Assembly: GCF_963668665.1 (NCBI RefSeq)
Contig: NZ_OY764901.1
Location: 486,501-550,500 of the forward strand
From: an uncultured Anaeromusa sp.
GTDB taxonomy: Bacteria; Bacillota; Negativicutes; Anaeromusales; Anaeromusaceae
DNA length: 64,000 nucleotides
Direction of reading: 5' to 3'
Shown: piece by piece, positions 25,393 to 33,832 of the stretch
How the letters are laid out: every line of letters begins with the position of its first letter
Position numbering within the stretch: position 1 is the stretch's first letter
Made by a program: the position numbers and the translations under genes
Notes under the pieces: model-generated
What the model was told of the DNA's origin: nothing
Seen by the model: only the letters and a program-made list of their open reading frames with translations
Databases searched by the model: none

Positions 25393-26727
25393 TTAAATAG
25401 TTAAAAATTCTTTATCTACGGTTGTCAGCACTTCATCCATAATCGCCATATTTTCACGCAGTTGCTCTTCCGTAATAACCAGCGGCGGCGCTACTAAAAT
25501 CATATTTTCATGAGAGTACGTCATGAATCCTTTAGCGGCCAACATTTTAATGATCCGCCCCATCAGCCCTTGAGGATCTTTCCCGTAGGCAACCAAGGGC
25601 TCTTTGGTTGCTTTGTTTTTGACTAGCTCAATCGCGGAGAATAGCCCCAGATAGCGCACATCTCCTACACAAGCGTGTTTCTCTAACATATTATCCAACA
25701 AGCTTCCGAGCGTCGCGCCTGTTTTCTCTACTTTTCCCAAAATGTCCAAGTCTTGATATTGTTGCAAAGCCGCTACGCCAGCAGCGCAAGCTAGCGGATG
25801 ACCGCTATACGTTAACCCGCACAAAAGAGTATGATCGTCAAAGTAAGCGGCAATTTTTTTACTGACCGCCACCCCGCCCAGCGGCACGTATCCGCAAGTG
25901 ACTCCTTTCGCAAAGGAAATCAAATCAGGTTTGACATCCCAGTGTTCAAATGCGAACATTTTCCCAGTTCGCCCAAAACCGGCCATTACTTCATCGCAAA
26001 TCATCATAATGCCGTAATCATCGCAAATCTTCCGCACGCCTTTAAGATATCCGTTCGGAGGAATAATGACGCCGTTAGAGCCGGTGACCGTCTCCAAAAC
26101 AATGGCGGCCACATTTTGAGGTCCTTCGTATTCAATCTGTTCGCGCAGCTTGGAAACATAGTAGTCAGCACCTTGCTCCTCGTTGGCAAAAGGAATACTT
26201 TCACGGTACAAGTATGGGTCAAAGAACTTCACAAAGCCCGGAATTCCAGGTTCTAAGGGATACCGCCGCGGCTCCCCCGTTAAATTTCCAGCGCCGTAAG
26301 TCGAGCCGTGATAGCTGCGATAACGACTGAATACCTTATTGCGCCCGGTAACCATGCGGGCCATCTTAACGGCATTCTCGTTTGCGTCGGCACCGCCGTT
26401 TGTGAAAAAAACTTTTCCCACGTTGTCCGGCATCAAATCAATAATCATTTTTGCCAAAATTGAGCGAGACTCCACCGCATAGCTGGGCGCAATAAACGCC
26501 AGTTTCTCCGCTTGTTCTTGAATGGCTTTGACGATGGCGGTGTTGCCATGTCCTAAATTCATATTTACCAACTGCGAAGACATGTCAGCATAACGACGTC
26601 CGTCATAATCCCAAAAATAAATTCCTTCGCTTTTAGCGACGGGAATGGGATTGAGAGCTCCTTGTTTGGACCAGGAATGCAGGTTGTACTGCAAATCTTG
26701 CTCTTTTATCATTTCCCCTGTCATCAT
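25393..26727 (-). CDS. class III omega-aminotransferase, taurine-pyruvate aminotransferase-like
   Basis: 444 residues from the ATG at 26727 (AAGGGGGAA upstream); the frame opens two codons earlier at a TTG. Class III features: YFWDYDGRRYADMSSQLVNMNLGHGN, FFTNGGADANENAVKMAR, YRSYHGSTYGAGNLTG, CDEVMAGFGRTGKMFAFEH, the PLP lysine in ISFAKGVTCGYVPLGG, and TYSGHPLACAAG. The opening YNLHSWSKQGALNPIPV closely recalls the taurine-pyruvate aminotransferase (Tpa) of Bilophila. Tpa moves the amino group of taurine to pyruvate, giving sulfoacetaldehyde and alanine. Seven codons after the iron alcohol dehydrogenase it forms a two-gene unit, which fits removal of the aldehyde. beta-Alanine or another omega-amino acid is the main alternative. 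Confidence 0.75.
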   Translation of the reverse strand: MMTGEMIKEQDLQYNLHSWSKQGALNPIPVAKSEGIYFWDYDGRRYADMSSQLVNMNLGHGNTAIVKAIQEQAEKLAFIAPSYAVESRSILAKMIIDLMPDNVGKVFFTNGGADANENAVKMARMVTGRNKVFSRYRSYHGSTYGAGNLTGEPRRYPLEPGIPGFVKFFDPYLYRESIPFANEEQGADYYVSKLREQIEYEGPQNVAAIVLETVTGSNGVIIPPNGYLKGVRKICDDYGIMMICDEVMAGFGRTGKMFAFEHWDVKPDLISFAKGVTCGYVPLGGVAVSKKIAAYFDDHTLLCGLTYSGHPLACAAGVAALQQYQDLDILGKVEKTGATLGSLLDNMLEKHACVGDVRYLGLFSAIELVKNKATKEPLVAYGKDPQGLMGRIIKMLAAKGFMTYSHENMILVAPPLVITEEQLRENMAIMDEVLTTVDKEFLTI

Positions 26728-26740
26728 GACCAATTCCCCC

Positions 26741-27862
26741 TTAATAAATGCTCTTGTATAAAGCGAATACTTCCATTTCTAAAGGCTTGCGCGGATTTAC
26801 TTTGGCACTGCCGTTGTTATAAGCATCTCGAGCCATCTTGGGCAAATCTTCTTCTTGCACCCCGTAATCGCTCAACCTCTTTTTTAAAGGCAATCGTTCC
26901 AGCAATCCGGCCACATACCGCACAACCGCCTCAGCCTCTGTTTCGCCAATCTCCATCGCCTCAGCCATGGCTGCATAACGTTCTTGCCGTTCTCCTTGGT
27001 TATATTCCAGCACAATCGGCAATAGCATGGCGTTTGCCTCTCCATGCGGAACTCCATAATACGCTCCCAACGGTCGAGACATAGCATGCACCAAGGCTAC
27101 CGAAGAATTATTAAAAGCCAAGCCGGCACAAAACTGTCCTAACAGCATGGCTCCTCGGGCCGCGCTGTTTTGTGGCTCCTCCGCCGCAATGAGCAAATTT
27201 TTCGCAATCAGCTTTATTGCCGCTAAACTCCATACATCACTCAACGGCGTCGCCTTATCCGATAGATACGCTTCAATTGCGTGAGTCAACGCATCCATAC
27301 CTGTCGCAGCCGTAACAGAAGGAGGCATAGATAACGTCAGCTCCGGATCCAGCACTGCTAACGCCGGCATCAAGCTTTCATGACCAATCGCCATTTTCTT
27401 CTTCCGCGCCGGATCGGTAATAATCGTCCATTTCGTCACTTCACTGCCAGTGCCGGCCGTCGTCGGAATCGCAACCAACGGCGGGCTCGCTTTTTGTGGA
27501 ACTGCCGTTTCATAATCCGCGATATCTCCGCCATTGGCAATCAGCAAGCCCGCAGCTTTCGCCGCATCCAACACGCTGCCACCGCCAGCCGCAATGAGAT
27601 AGTCGCACCCGGCAGCGACATACGCCTTAGCACTCGCCTCTACCGTCGCCACATCCGGATCGGAAGGAACTCCCTCAAATAGAGCGTAGTCTCCTTGCAC
27701 TGAGGCAAGCAAGGCCTCCAGCGCACCGCTGCGTCGAAAAGATCCGCCGCCGATTAGAATCATTGGCTTTTTTCCCAGAAGAGCCAGTTGTGGTGCTATC
27801 TCACTCAGCACGCCTACGCCGTGCATCACTTTTGGCGTACACAAAAACATGGCCGTCTCCAT
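26741..27862 (-). CDS. iron-containing alcohol dehydrogenase, candidate sulfoacetaldehyde/semialdehyde reductase
   Basis: 373 residues, start after AGGAGGAGTAG. Group III Fe-ADH features: GGGSVLDAAKAAGLLIA (nucleotide-binding), PTTAGTGSEVT, TGMDALTHAIEAYLS, and metal-binding residues in NSSVALVHAMSRPLGAYYGVPHGEANAMLLP. These NAD(P)-dependent cytoplasmic enzymes reduce aldehydes to alcohols. Placed first in a two-gene unit with a Tpa-like aminotransferase, it would reduce the aldehyde product, as SarD reduces sulfoacetaldehyde to isethionate in Bilophila (same size class). No isethionate lyase is in the window. Confidence 0.8.
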   Translation of the reverse strand: METAMFLCTPKVMHGVGVLSEIAPQLALLGKKPMILIGGGSFRRSGALEALLASVQGDYALFEGVPSDPDVATVEASAKAYVAAGCDYLIAAGGGSVLDAAKAAGLLIANGGDIADYETAVPQKASPPLVAIPTTAGTGSEVTKWTIITDPARKKKMAIGHESLMPALAVLDPELTLSMPPSVTAATGMDALTHAIEAYLSDKATPLSDVWSLAAIKLIAKNLLIAAEEPQNSAARGAMLLGQFCAGLAFNNSSVALVHAMSRPLGAYYGVPHGEANAMLLPIVLEYNQGERQERYAAMAEAMEIGETEAEAVVRYVAGLLERLPLKKRLSDYGVQEEDLPKMARDAYNNGSAKVNPRKPLEMEVFALYKSIY

Positions 27863-27899
27863 CTACTACTCCTCCTAGTACGCAGGCCAAAAAGAAAAA

Positions 27900-27921
27900 G
27901 CTTCGCTCCTGCGAGCAAAGC
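27900..27921 (-). terminator. attenuator-like hairpin in the dehydrogenase-aminotransferase leader
   Basis: On the minus strand GCTTTGCTC-GCAG-GAGCGAAGC is followed by TTTTTCTTTTT. It lies downstream of the promoter at 27967-27995 and upstream of the start at 27862, so it can attenuate the operon. AGCAA just upstream of the hairpin can pair with TTGCT of its first arm as an antiterminator. Confidence 0.6.
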
Positions 27922-27966
27922 CTCATTGCTTAGTCTGCGTCTCTTTTTGAATGCTTCTTTAGTTGG

Positions 27967-27995
27967 AGTATAGCATCGTAAACAAGCCGCTACAA
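27967..27995 (-). promoter_or_regulatory. promoter of the dehydrogenase-aminotransferase operon
   Basis: TTGTAG (27990-27995), 17-base spacer and TATACT (27967-27972) on the minus strand, with predicted start near 27960. Confidence 0.55.
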
Positions 27996-28052
27996 TCATT
28001 TCTGACACAAGGTTGTTTGTGCTCCAGCACATTCCGTGTCCGATTCGTCGAG

Positions 28053-29204
28053 TTAAAACAACACTTCCTTGATTTTCAAAGCCAACATTAGCTGCAGTCG
28101 ATCTTCGCTGCCTGCCAAATCACAGCCTGTAAGCTCCCGTATTTTCTTGAGCTTATAGTTTATGGTATTGCGATGAACATAAGTCAGCTTAGCCACAGCC
28201 TGCACGCTGCCATCTTGTTCTAAATAACAACGCAGCACTTCAAGATAATCTGTACTGTGCACCGCATCATACGCTGCAAGGCGTCCTAATGTTTCTTCAT
28301 ACAACTCCTGCAACACCATCTTTTGTTCTCCTGACAAGAGTAATTTGTAAATTCCCAACTCTCGATAAAAAGCTTTGGTCCAATGGCGCTGCTTAGCCAT
28401 TTGCACCGCCGCCAACGCCTGTTGATAGCTGCGCGCTAAATTCATAATTCCGCTTTGATTCCGACCCACGCCTGCATAGATATTGCCGTAACCAGGTTTT
28501 TCGCCAAGCGCCCCCAGTCTTTCCGCGCAAAGCTCCTGCTCCGCTTCCGACAAGCCCGCTAAAACAAGCACCAACTGACCGCCATGCTTAAATACGCTAT
28601 ATTTCTCAGCCAGACGGCTAATCGTATTTTCCGCTGCAAAGCGCCACAGAGAAAGGCTTTCGTCGCCGCCAAGCCGTTCTCCCGCCAAAACGATTACGCA
28701 ATAATCGTTTTTTCCCGAAAAGCCATGGCTTTCCAGCTGCGCCATATATTTCTCGCTGTCCGCCGGAAAAAAAATAGCGTTTTTAAACGCTGCAGAAACT
28801 GTCATTTCAGTCTGTTCGCTTTGAAAAATTCGCCGACAAATGTCCTGTGTCACATCCACTAAGCGGACATTCCAAGGCACAGTAAAAAGAGGCAAACCCA
28901 ATTCCTGACAATAAGCGCTTGTTTCCGGCGGAACCATTTTTATATATGGCCCTACGTTCACCACTAAGCCGCTAGCATTGTGCTTCACCAGTTCTTGCAC
29001 AAATTCATTCAACCAACCTTCGCGTCGCTGAGCAATCCCCGTAGTAAATACGAGTTCGCTTCCATGCAGAAAGTCCGCTACTTCCACATCTTCAATCATA
29101 TGAACCCAATTCACCAAATTATCCAGATTTCGCGCTCCAGCCACCAGCTCCATCTGATACAACTTGCGAGTCTGCTTATATAGCCGTCCTAACCGAATCG
29201 CCAT
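28053..29204 (-). CDS. PucR/CdaR family transcriptional regulator
   Basis: 383 residues from the ATG at 29204 (GGGTGGAG upstream), two bases after the MATE stop; the longer open frame would run into the MATE gene. Residues 1-120 match the PucR N-terminal sensory domain (LYKQTRKLYQMELVAGARNLDNLVNWVHMIEDVEVADFLHGSELVFTTGI). A middle GGDEF-like degenerate region follows, then the C-terminal HTH_30 (LEVLRCYLEQDGSVQAVAKLTYVHRNTINYKLKKIRELTG). Such regulators control purine, GABA or amino-acid catabolism. It ends just upstream of the dehydrogenase-aminotransferase promoter on the same strand, so it is a good candidate regulator of that operon. Confidence 0.9.
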   Translation of the reverse strand: MAIRLGRLYKQTRKLYQMELVAGARNLDNLVNWVHMIEDVEVADFLHGSELVFTTGIAQRREGWLNEFVQELVKHNASGLVVNVGPYIKMVPPETSAYCQELGLPLFTVPWNVRLVDVTQDICRRIFQSEQTEMTVSAAFKNAIFFPADSEKYMAQLESHGFSGKNDYCVIVLAGERLGGDESLSLWRFAAENTISRLAEKYSVFKHGGQLVLVLAGLSEAEQELCAERLGALGEKPGYGNIYAGVGRNQSGIMNLARSYQQALAAVQMAKQRHWTKAFYRELGIYKLLLSGEQKMVLQELYEETLGRLAAYDAVHSTDYLEVLRCYLEQDGSVQAVAKLTYVHRNTINYKLKKIRELTGCDLAGSEDRLQLMLALKIKEVLF

Positions 29205-29206
29205 AC

Positions 29207-30583
29207 TCACTCCACCCTTGCATCCGCTTGACTGCTCCCCAAAGCAGCCATCCTTTTTTGCACGCTTCTCAGGCGCAAAGCCAAGGCCACGGCTCCCGCC
29301 GCCAAGCCAACGATAAAACCGACCCAATAGCCAAAGGGACCCCACGAAGTATTTGACAATACCATGCCTACAGGCAAAGCCAATCCCCAATAAGAAACCA
29401 AGGCCACCATAAATGGTACAATCACTTCTTTATAGCCCCGCAAAATCCCCTGTATCGGCGCCGCCACCGCATCGGAAAGCTGAAAAAACGCCGCATACAA
29501 CAAAAACTCGCGCGTCAACTGCAGTACGCTTTCATCTTTCGTGTACAATGCCGCCACCTGCTCGTTGCCGGCCCACAGGCCCAAAGCGCAAAACAAGGCC
29601 GCCACCAGAGCCACGGCAACGCCTAACACGGCGTACTGCCTAGCATCACGCCAGCGCCCCGCACCTACCTCAAAACCAACCACAATGGTCAGGGCCATGC
29701 TCATACTGAGCGGCAACATATAAACCAAGCCGGCAAAATTAATGGCCGCCTGATGCGCGGCAATGGTCAACGTACCAAAAGCCGCCATAAATACCGCGAC
29801 AACGCCAAAAATACTTGTCTCGCAAAAAATCGCCGTTCCCAAAGGCAGCCCTAGACGCAGCTGCTCTTTCCACATAGCCGGCGACGGCGCTTGCCATTTG
29901 TCAAAAATCCCGTACCGGCAAAAAGGAGGCAGCCGGTGCACTACCCAAAATGCCGCCAGCAAAATAAGCCAATACGTTACTGCCGAGGCATAACCGGCCC
30001 CTACGCCTCCCAGCTTGGGAAACCCGAAATGACCAAAAATCAAGGCATAGTTCAACGCGATATTGATCGGCAAAGCTCCCAGGGTCACCAGCATGGTAAT
30101 CCGCGTATAGCCCAAAGCATCGATAAAACATCGCAACACGGACCCTGCAAATAACGGCGCCATGCCTAATGAAATAGCCCCTAAAAACGCAAAGGCGATC
30201 CGTTGCACCTCTGCTTCTAACCCCATAGCCTGCAACGCCGCAGGCAGGACAAGCCAGCCCGCCGCCGTTGTCACCACTGCCAGCATCCCGGCTAGATATA
30301 AGCCCTGCACAACCACCGCCGCCATATCTTGGGGACGCCTGGCGCCATGCAGCTGCGCCACCATCGGCATAACCGCCAGCAAAACACCCGTTAGACCGGT
30401 ATAGACAGGGAGCCATAAATTGCTGCCAATGGCTACGCCAGCCAAATCCTGCCGGCTGGCATGGCCGGACATGGTTGTGTCAAAGAAATTCATCGCACTC
30501 AAGGAAATCTGGGTAATCAGCACCGGCAGCATTACCGACAGCAATTGCCGCAGTTTTTGCTTCCAGGTAAAGGTTTGTTTCAT
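29207..30583 (-). CDS. MATE family multidrug/sodium efflux transporter
   Basis: 458 residues; ATG overlaps the stop of the thioesterase gene by 4 bp (ATGA). About twelve hydrophobic segments in two similar halves are visible. MATE markers include FDTTMSGHASRQDLAGVAIGSNLWLPVYTGLTGVLLAVMPMVAQLHGA in the first half and TIAAHQAAINFAGLVYMLPLSMSMALTIVVGFEVGAGR in the second, the NorM-type signature. It exports cationic or other small compounds using Na+ or H+ gradients. The PucR-like regulator follows two bases downstream, so they are co-transcribed. Confidence 0.93.
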   Translation of the reverse strand: MKQTFTWKQKLRQLLSVMLPVLITQISLSAMNFFDTTMSGHASRQDLAGVAIGSNLWLPVYTGLTGVLLAVMPMVAQLHGARRPQDMAAVVVQGLYLAGMLAVVTTAAGWLVLPAALQAMGLEAEVQRIAFAFLGAISLGMAPLFAGSVLRCFIDALGYTRITMLVTLGALPINIALNYALIFGHFGFPKLGGVGAGYASAVTYWLILLAAFWVVHRLPPFCRYGIFDKWQAPSPAMWKEQLRLGLPLGTAIFCETSIFGVVAVFMAAFGTLTIAAHQAAINFAGLVYMLPLSMSMALTIVVGFEVGAGRWRDARQYAVLGVAVALVAALFCALGLWAGNEQVAALYTKDESVLQLTREFLLYAAFFQLSDAVAAPIQGILRGYKEVIVPFMVALVSYWGLALPVGMVLSNTSWGPFGYWVGFIVGLAAGAVALALRLRSVQKRMAALGSSQADARVE

Positions 30584-31056
30584 CCTTTTTTCTTTTTCCT
30601 CGCCTTGTACTCTTCATAGCGGCGTTTTCCTTCGCCAAAGGCCTCCTCTTCTTCGGGCGTCTCCAAAATCAGCTCCGGCACCATATTAGGCCGAGCCTTC
30701 TTGTCCAAGGAAACCATTGTAAAGTAAGCGGAGAGCGCCTTCTTGCGGCCCTCGCACTCCAAGTCCTCCACTTCCACGTTGACCGCTACTTCCATAGAAG
30801 ATTTGCCGGCAAAAACCACCTGTGCCGTACAAATCACCAAATCGCCAATAAAAATCGGCAGATGAAACTCCAACTCGTCCACGCGGGCCGTCACCACATT
30901 AGAACGGGCATAACGCCTGGCCGCGGCATACGCCGTGGAATCCATCAATTTCATAATCTCGCCGCCGTGAATATTACCCGCAACATTAGCCTGACTAGGC
31001 ATCATTACTTCACTGATCACTAACTGCGATTCACTGGATGTTTTCTTGCTGCTCAT
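30580..31056 (-). CDS. acyl-CoA thioesterase, hotdog fold (YkhA/YciA type)
   Basis: 158 residues, start after GAGGAGG. The hotdog signature is clear: MMPSQANVAGNIHGGEIMKLMDSTAYAAARRYARSNVVTARVDELEFHLPIFIGDLVICTAQVVFAGKSSMEVAVNVEVED. The Asn-x-x-Gly-x-x-HGG segment carries the catalytic region of this acyl-CoA hydrolase group, which releases free acid from medium- or long-chain acyl-CoA, in the cytoplasm as hexamers. The C-terminus is a charged tail rich in Lys. First gene of the thioesterase-MATE-PucR unit. Confidence 0.93.
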   Translation of the reverse strand: MSSKKTSSESQLVISEVMMPSQANVAGNIHGGEIMKLMDSTAYAAARRYARSNVVTARVDELEFHLPIFIGDLVICTAQVVFAGKSSMEVAVNVEVEDLECEGRKKALSAYFTMVSLDKKARPNMVPELILETPEEEEAFGEGKRRYEEYKARKKKKG

Positions 31057-31077
31057 AAACTGCCTCCTCTAAGTCCC

Positions 31078-31332
31078 TCATTTTTCACGGGCGGCCTTAT
31101 GCTGCTGAATTTTCTCCTCCGCCGCCTGCTGCGCTTCTTCCAAGGTCGCATAGGTCACTTGGCCGCTGGCTTTCCAATAAGAATAATACTCCCAACCGCC
31201 GCGTTCCTTAATTTCAACCGTAAACCGTCCTTCTTCATGCCGCTCCAGGATGACGCTATAGCCCGCTTCCTCACCAACCCACTCCCGTTTGATAATGCCC
31301 CAATCAACGGTCTCTTGATAACGGTAATCCAT
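31078..31332 (-). CDS. small hypothetical protein
   Basis: 84 residues from the ATG at 31332 after AAAGGAGG; further upstream codons lack a site. I do not recognise it. The sequence alternates charged and aromatic residues (MDYRYQETVDWGIIKREWVGEEAGYSVILERHEEGRFTVEIKERGGWEYYSYWKASGQVTYATLEEAQQAAEEKI), suggesting a small beta-sheet domain followed by a C-terminal helix. No signal or membrane segment. It is 21 bp upstream of the thioesterase on the same strand and is likely co-transcribed. Confidence 0.65.
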   Translation of the reverse strand: MDYRYQETVDWGIIKREWVGEEAGYSVILERHEEGRFTVEIKERGGWEYYSYWKASGQVTYATLEEAQQAAEEKIQQHKAAREK

Positions 31333-31452
31333 AGTTGCCGCCTCCTTTTTTTGCATTAACCCCAAAGAACGCTTGTCATATATTTCGCCGCGCGCCTGTA
31401 AATGCCTTCAATACGGTCCGTATTTAACGCGAGCTTTACAAGACCACGGAGC

Positions 31453-32385
31453 TCATTTCTCAGCTTCTGGTCCTACTAACGCCGCCGCTACTTTGCGCAG
31501 TTCCACCTCACCGCCTCGCCCTTCCAGCACCAATACGCGCCCTTCGCGAGATAGTACAAGACGATTCGCTCCCAAGACAGCGGCCGCTCGCTGCAACGCC
31601 GCCTTTTCTTGCAGCCGTTCCGTCCGCCACTGTGTCACTGCCACTTCTTGCGGCGTATCCTGACGGTATACATGACGCCATATTGTTTTCTGCCCGTCAT
31701 GCCAAACTACATCCGCCGCCTCCCCAGGCAATACCAATGGCTCCGTCCGTTCTTCAGGCAGCCTTACAGTCCGCATGGCATACAGTTTAACGCGGTTTGA
31801 CGCTTGTTCCGACTGTTCCGACCAAGCAACTACGGCTCCGCTGCTTTCGTTGCCCGCTTCCTCAGCAACCGCTGCAGCCGCCGCTAAAATCGGCATTGCC
31901 GGCATTACAGCCGCTTCTTCTCTTGCTTGGGGGATCAATGGCTGCACAGGCTCCGCTTTGCGTTCCACCGCCACAGCAGCGCTGCGCAGCGGCGCCACCA
32001 CTACCTCTGTTGTCTGCGGCGTTTCTTTCGGCGCAACCGCCACAGGAGAAGGCGAGGAAGGAAACAGCTGTAAGGCCAGCAGTACCGATGCCGCCAGGCC
32101 CAGCGCACCGGCATACAGCCAACTCCGCTTCCTTTGCGGCGACAAGCCGGACTTCTCCGGTACAGGAGCTTCCTGCAGCAAAGCTTGCGCTTCCAACAGC
32201 TCCAAGGTTTCCTGCAACAACTGCGGCGGCGGTTCTACGCTTTGCCTCACCCAGCACGCCGTCTCCAGCAAATCGTCTAATTCTTCTGCTTCCTGTTGCT
32301 CCGTTTTTTCAGCATTCAGTCGATCCAACGCCGCAGACAAGGCTTCTTGCTGTTTCTTATTTTCTTCTTCTAGGTGCCGGCTCAT
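31453..32385 (-). CDS. single-pass membrane protein, probable anti-sigma factor
   Basis: 310 residues. Its ATG overlaps the stop of the sigma factor gene by 4 bp. The N-terminal 105 residues are cytoplasmic, charged and helical (EELDDLLETACWVRQSVEPPPQLLQETLELLEAQ). One membrane helix (about 110-128: WLYAGALGLAASVLLALQLF) is followed by a low-complexity Ala/Pro/Glu-rich stretch and an outer domain of about 90 residues with GQKTIWRHVYRQDTPQEVAVTQW. No zinc HHCC anti-sigma motif is seen. The arrangement, a sigma gene followed by a coupled single-pass membrane protein, is typical of sigma/anti-sigma pairs; the assignment rests on that. Confidence 0.65.
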   Translation of the reverse strand: MSRHLEEENKKQQEALSAALDRLNAEKTEQQEAEELDDLLETACWVRQSVEPPPQLLQETLELLEAQALLQEAPVPEKSGLSPQRKRSWLYAGALGLAASVLLALQLFPSSPSPVAVAPKETPQTTEVVVAPLRSAAVAVERKAEPVQPLIPQAREEAAVMPAMPILAAAAAVAEEAGNESSGAVVAWSEQSEQASNRVKLYAMRTVRLPEERTEPLVLPGEAADVVWHDGQKTIWRHVYRQDTPQEVAVTQWRTERLQEKAALQRAAAVLGANRLVLSREGRVLVLEGRGGEVELRKVAAALVGPEAEK

Positions 32386-32954
32386 TTCCTCACCTCCTCT
32401 GATTCTAAAAATCCTCGCACCGCCAAACGCTTCCGCACCTGCTCCAGCGCCCGCAACTGCAGCATCTTAACGGCCCCTTCGGACTTGCCCAGCGCCGCCG
32501 CCGTGTCCTTGACCGAAAAACCTGCCAGCAATCGCCACTCCAGGGTCTGTCGCTGTTCTAACGGCAGCTCGCCCATCACTTCTTGCAAAACGATTTGCCG
32601 CTCTTGTCGCAAAGTCCAAGCTTCCGGCCCCTCTTCAACCGGCAGCTGCTGCTTGCATTCTTCCAACTCTACCAATACCGGCTTGCGGCCGTTCTTGCGC
32701 CAATGGTCCACCACCAAATTGCCTGCAATTCGATACAAAAAGCTTTTGAACGAAGCTCCATTCTGCCGATATTGCGGCAAAGCGCGTACAAGGCGCAGCC
32801 AGGTTTCCTGCGACAACTCCTTGGCTTCCTCCCTATCGCCCACCTTGTAGGCCAAAAAACGGTATAAAGGCTGCCAGTGCAGCGCCACTAAGGCGTTCAC
32901 CGCCTCACGGTCTCCTGCCTGGGCCTTATCAATCAAATCCGCTTCTTCCTGCAC
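32382..32954 (-). CDS. ECF-type RNA polymerase sigma factor
   Basis: 190 residues from the GTG at 32954, preceded by an ideal AAGGAGGTGA; an upstream open stretch is ignored. Region 2 is visible at about 10-80 (DLIDKAQAGDREAVNALVALHWQPLYRFLAYKVGDREEAKELSQETWLRLVRALPQYRQNGASFKSFLYRIAGNLVVDHWR), and region 4 near the end (LPLEQRQTLEWRLLAGFSVKDTAAALGKSEGAVKMLQLRALEQVRKRL). It directs RNA polymerase to a small stress or envelope regulon. Translational coupling with the following membrane protein suggests control by membrane sequestration. Confidence 0.92.
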   Translation of the reverse strand: MQEEADLIDKAQAGDREAVNALVALHWQPLYRFLAYKVGDREEAKELSQETWLRLVRALPQYRQNGASFKSFLYRIAGNLVVDHWRKNGRKPVLVELEECKQQLPVEEGPEAWTLRQERQIVLQEVMGELPLEQRQTLEWRLLAGFSVKDTAAALGKSEGAVKMLQLRALEQVRKRLAVRGFLESEEVRK

Positions 32955-32983
32955 TAGCTCACCTCCTTCTACGTATAGCAAAA

Positions 32984-33013
32984 GAGCTGTCCAAGCAGAT
33001 ATGCGGACAGCCC
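32984..33013 (-). terminator. terminator after comB
   Basis: GGCTGTCC-12 bases-GGACAGCTC followed by TTTTGC on the minus strand, between comB and the sigma gene. Confidence 0.6.
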
Positions 33014-33060
33014 CTATTTCACTCTTACCTATTTGCGCTCTAGAAAATCAGGAGAATAAA

Positions 33061-33786
33061 TTAGTGGTTCCCAATACAAGTTATCACGCCGTCGCGGTAT
33101 TCCGGCACCAATGGAACTGCATCAATTTCAAAGCAGCGGCGGACATCCTCCATGCGGTTAAGATCCTGCAGACGCTGACCGTTGCGGCTGACAACCGCCG
33201 TTTCCAAAAGACAAGCTTCCGCGCCCGCGTATAGCATCATCGCCGCTCGAGCCGCATCAGTCAGCTCCGCTTCCGGCTGCAGTTGGGCTAGACGCTGCAA
33301 CAGCAGTCCGGCGCACAAGGAATCCTCTAAAGAAAACAAACCATCCGTACCGGCGCAAACTACAAGCACATCCTTGCCGGCTTGCGCAGCCTCTTCACAA
33401 ACCGCCGAGGCGTTTAAAAAAGAGCCGATCAATGTCCGATACGCGCCGTCTGTCGCCTTGATAGCTACTGTGCCGTTGCTTGTTGTAGCTATGACAACAC
33501 GTCCGTCCACAACTTCCGCTGCATAATCGAAGGGAGAATTCCCCAGCTCACAGCCTTCCAAACGCAACGACTGCCGCTCGCCAGCTAAAAGAACAGGCTC
33601 ATCCTGCTCCTGCGCCGCCTGCCGGGCGTCTTCCAAGGAAAGCACCGGAATGATCGCTTTACAGCCATTTTTCATTCCTGTAGTCATACAAGTCGTCGCC
33701 CGGAAAATATCCAGCACAATACAGAGCGTCTCCTGCAAATCCATGCCCTGTACTTCCGCGGGCCGAAAACACACATCCAGTTTCAT
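33061..33786 (-). CDS. comB: 2-phosphosulfolactate phosphatase family protein
   Basis: 241 residues from the ATG at 33786 (GGCGGAGGAACTAGG upstream); an earlier open stretch overlaps the SEC-C gene and is ignored. MKLDVCFRPAEVQGMDLQETLCIVLDIFRATTCMTTGMKNGCKAIIPV, LAGERQSLRLEGCELGNSPFDY, ATTSNGTVAI and DLNRMEDVRRCFEIDAVPLVPEYRDGVI are ComB signatures, including the Asp and Arg of the active site. ComB removes phosphate from 2-phosphosulfolactate, giving sulfolactate, in coenzyme M synthesis of archaea; many bacteria have it without that pathway. Here it is alone, 46 bp after the SEC-C gene. Confidence 0.9.
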   Translation of the reverse strand: MKLDVCFRPAEVQGMDLQETLCIVLDIFRATTCMTTGMKNGCKAIIPVLSLEDARQAAQEQDEPVLLAGERQSLRLEGCELGNSPFDYAAEVVDGRVVIATTSNGTVAIKATDGAYRTLIGSFLNASAVCEEAAQAGKDVLVVCAGTDGLFSLEDSLCAGLLLQRLAQLQPEAELTDAARAAMMLYAGAEACLLETAVVSRNGQRLQDLNRMEDVRRCFEIDAVPLVPEYRDGVITCIGNH

Positions 33787-33832
33787 CCTAGTTCCTCCGC
33801 CAGTTTCCTCTTTTAAGGTTCTCAAGAGTTCC

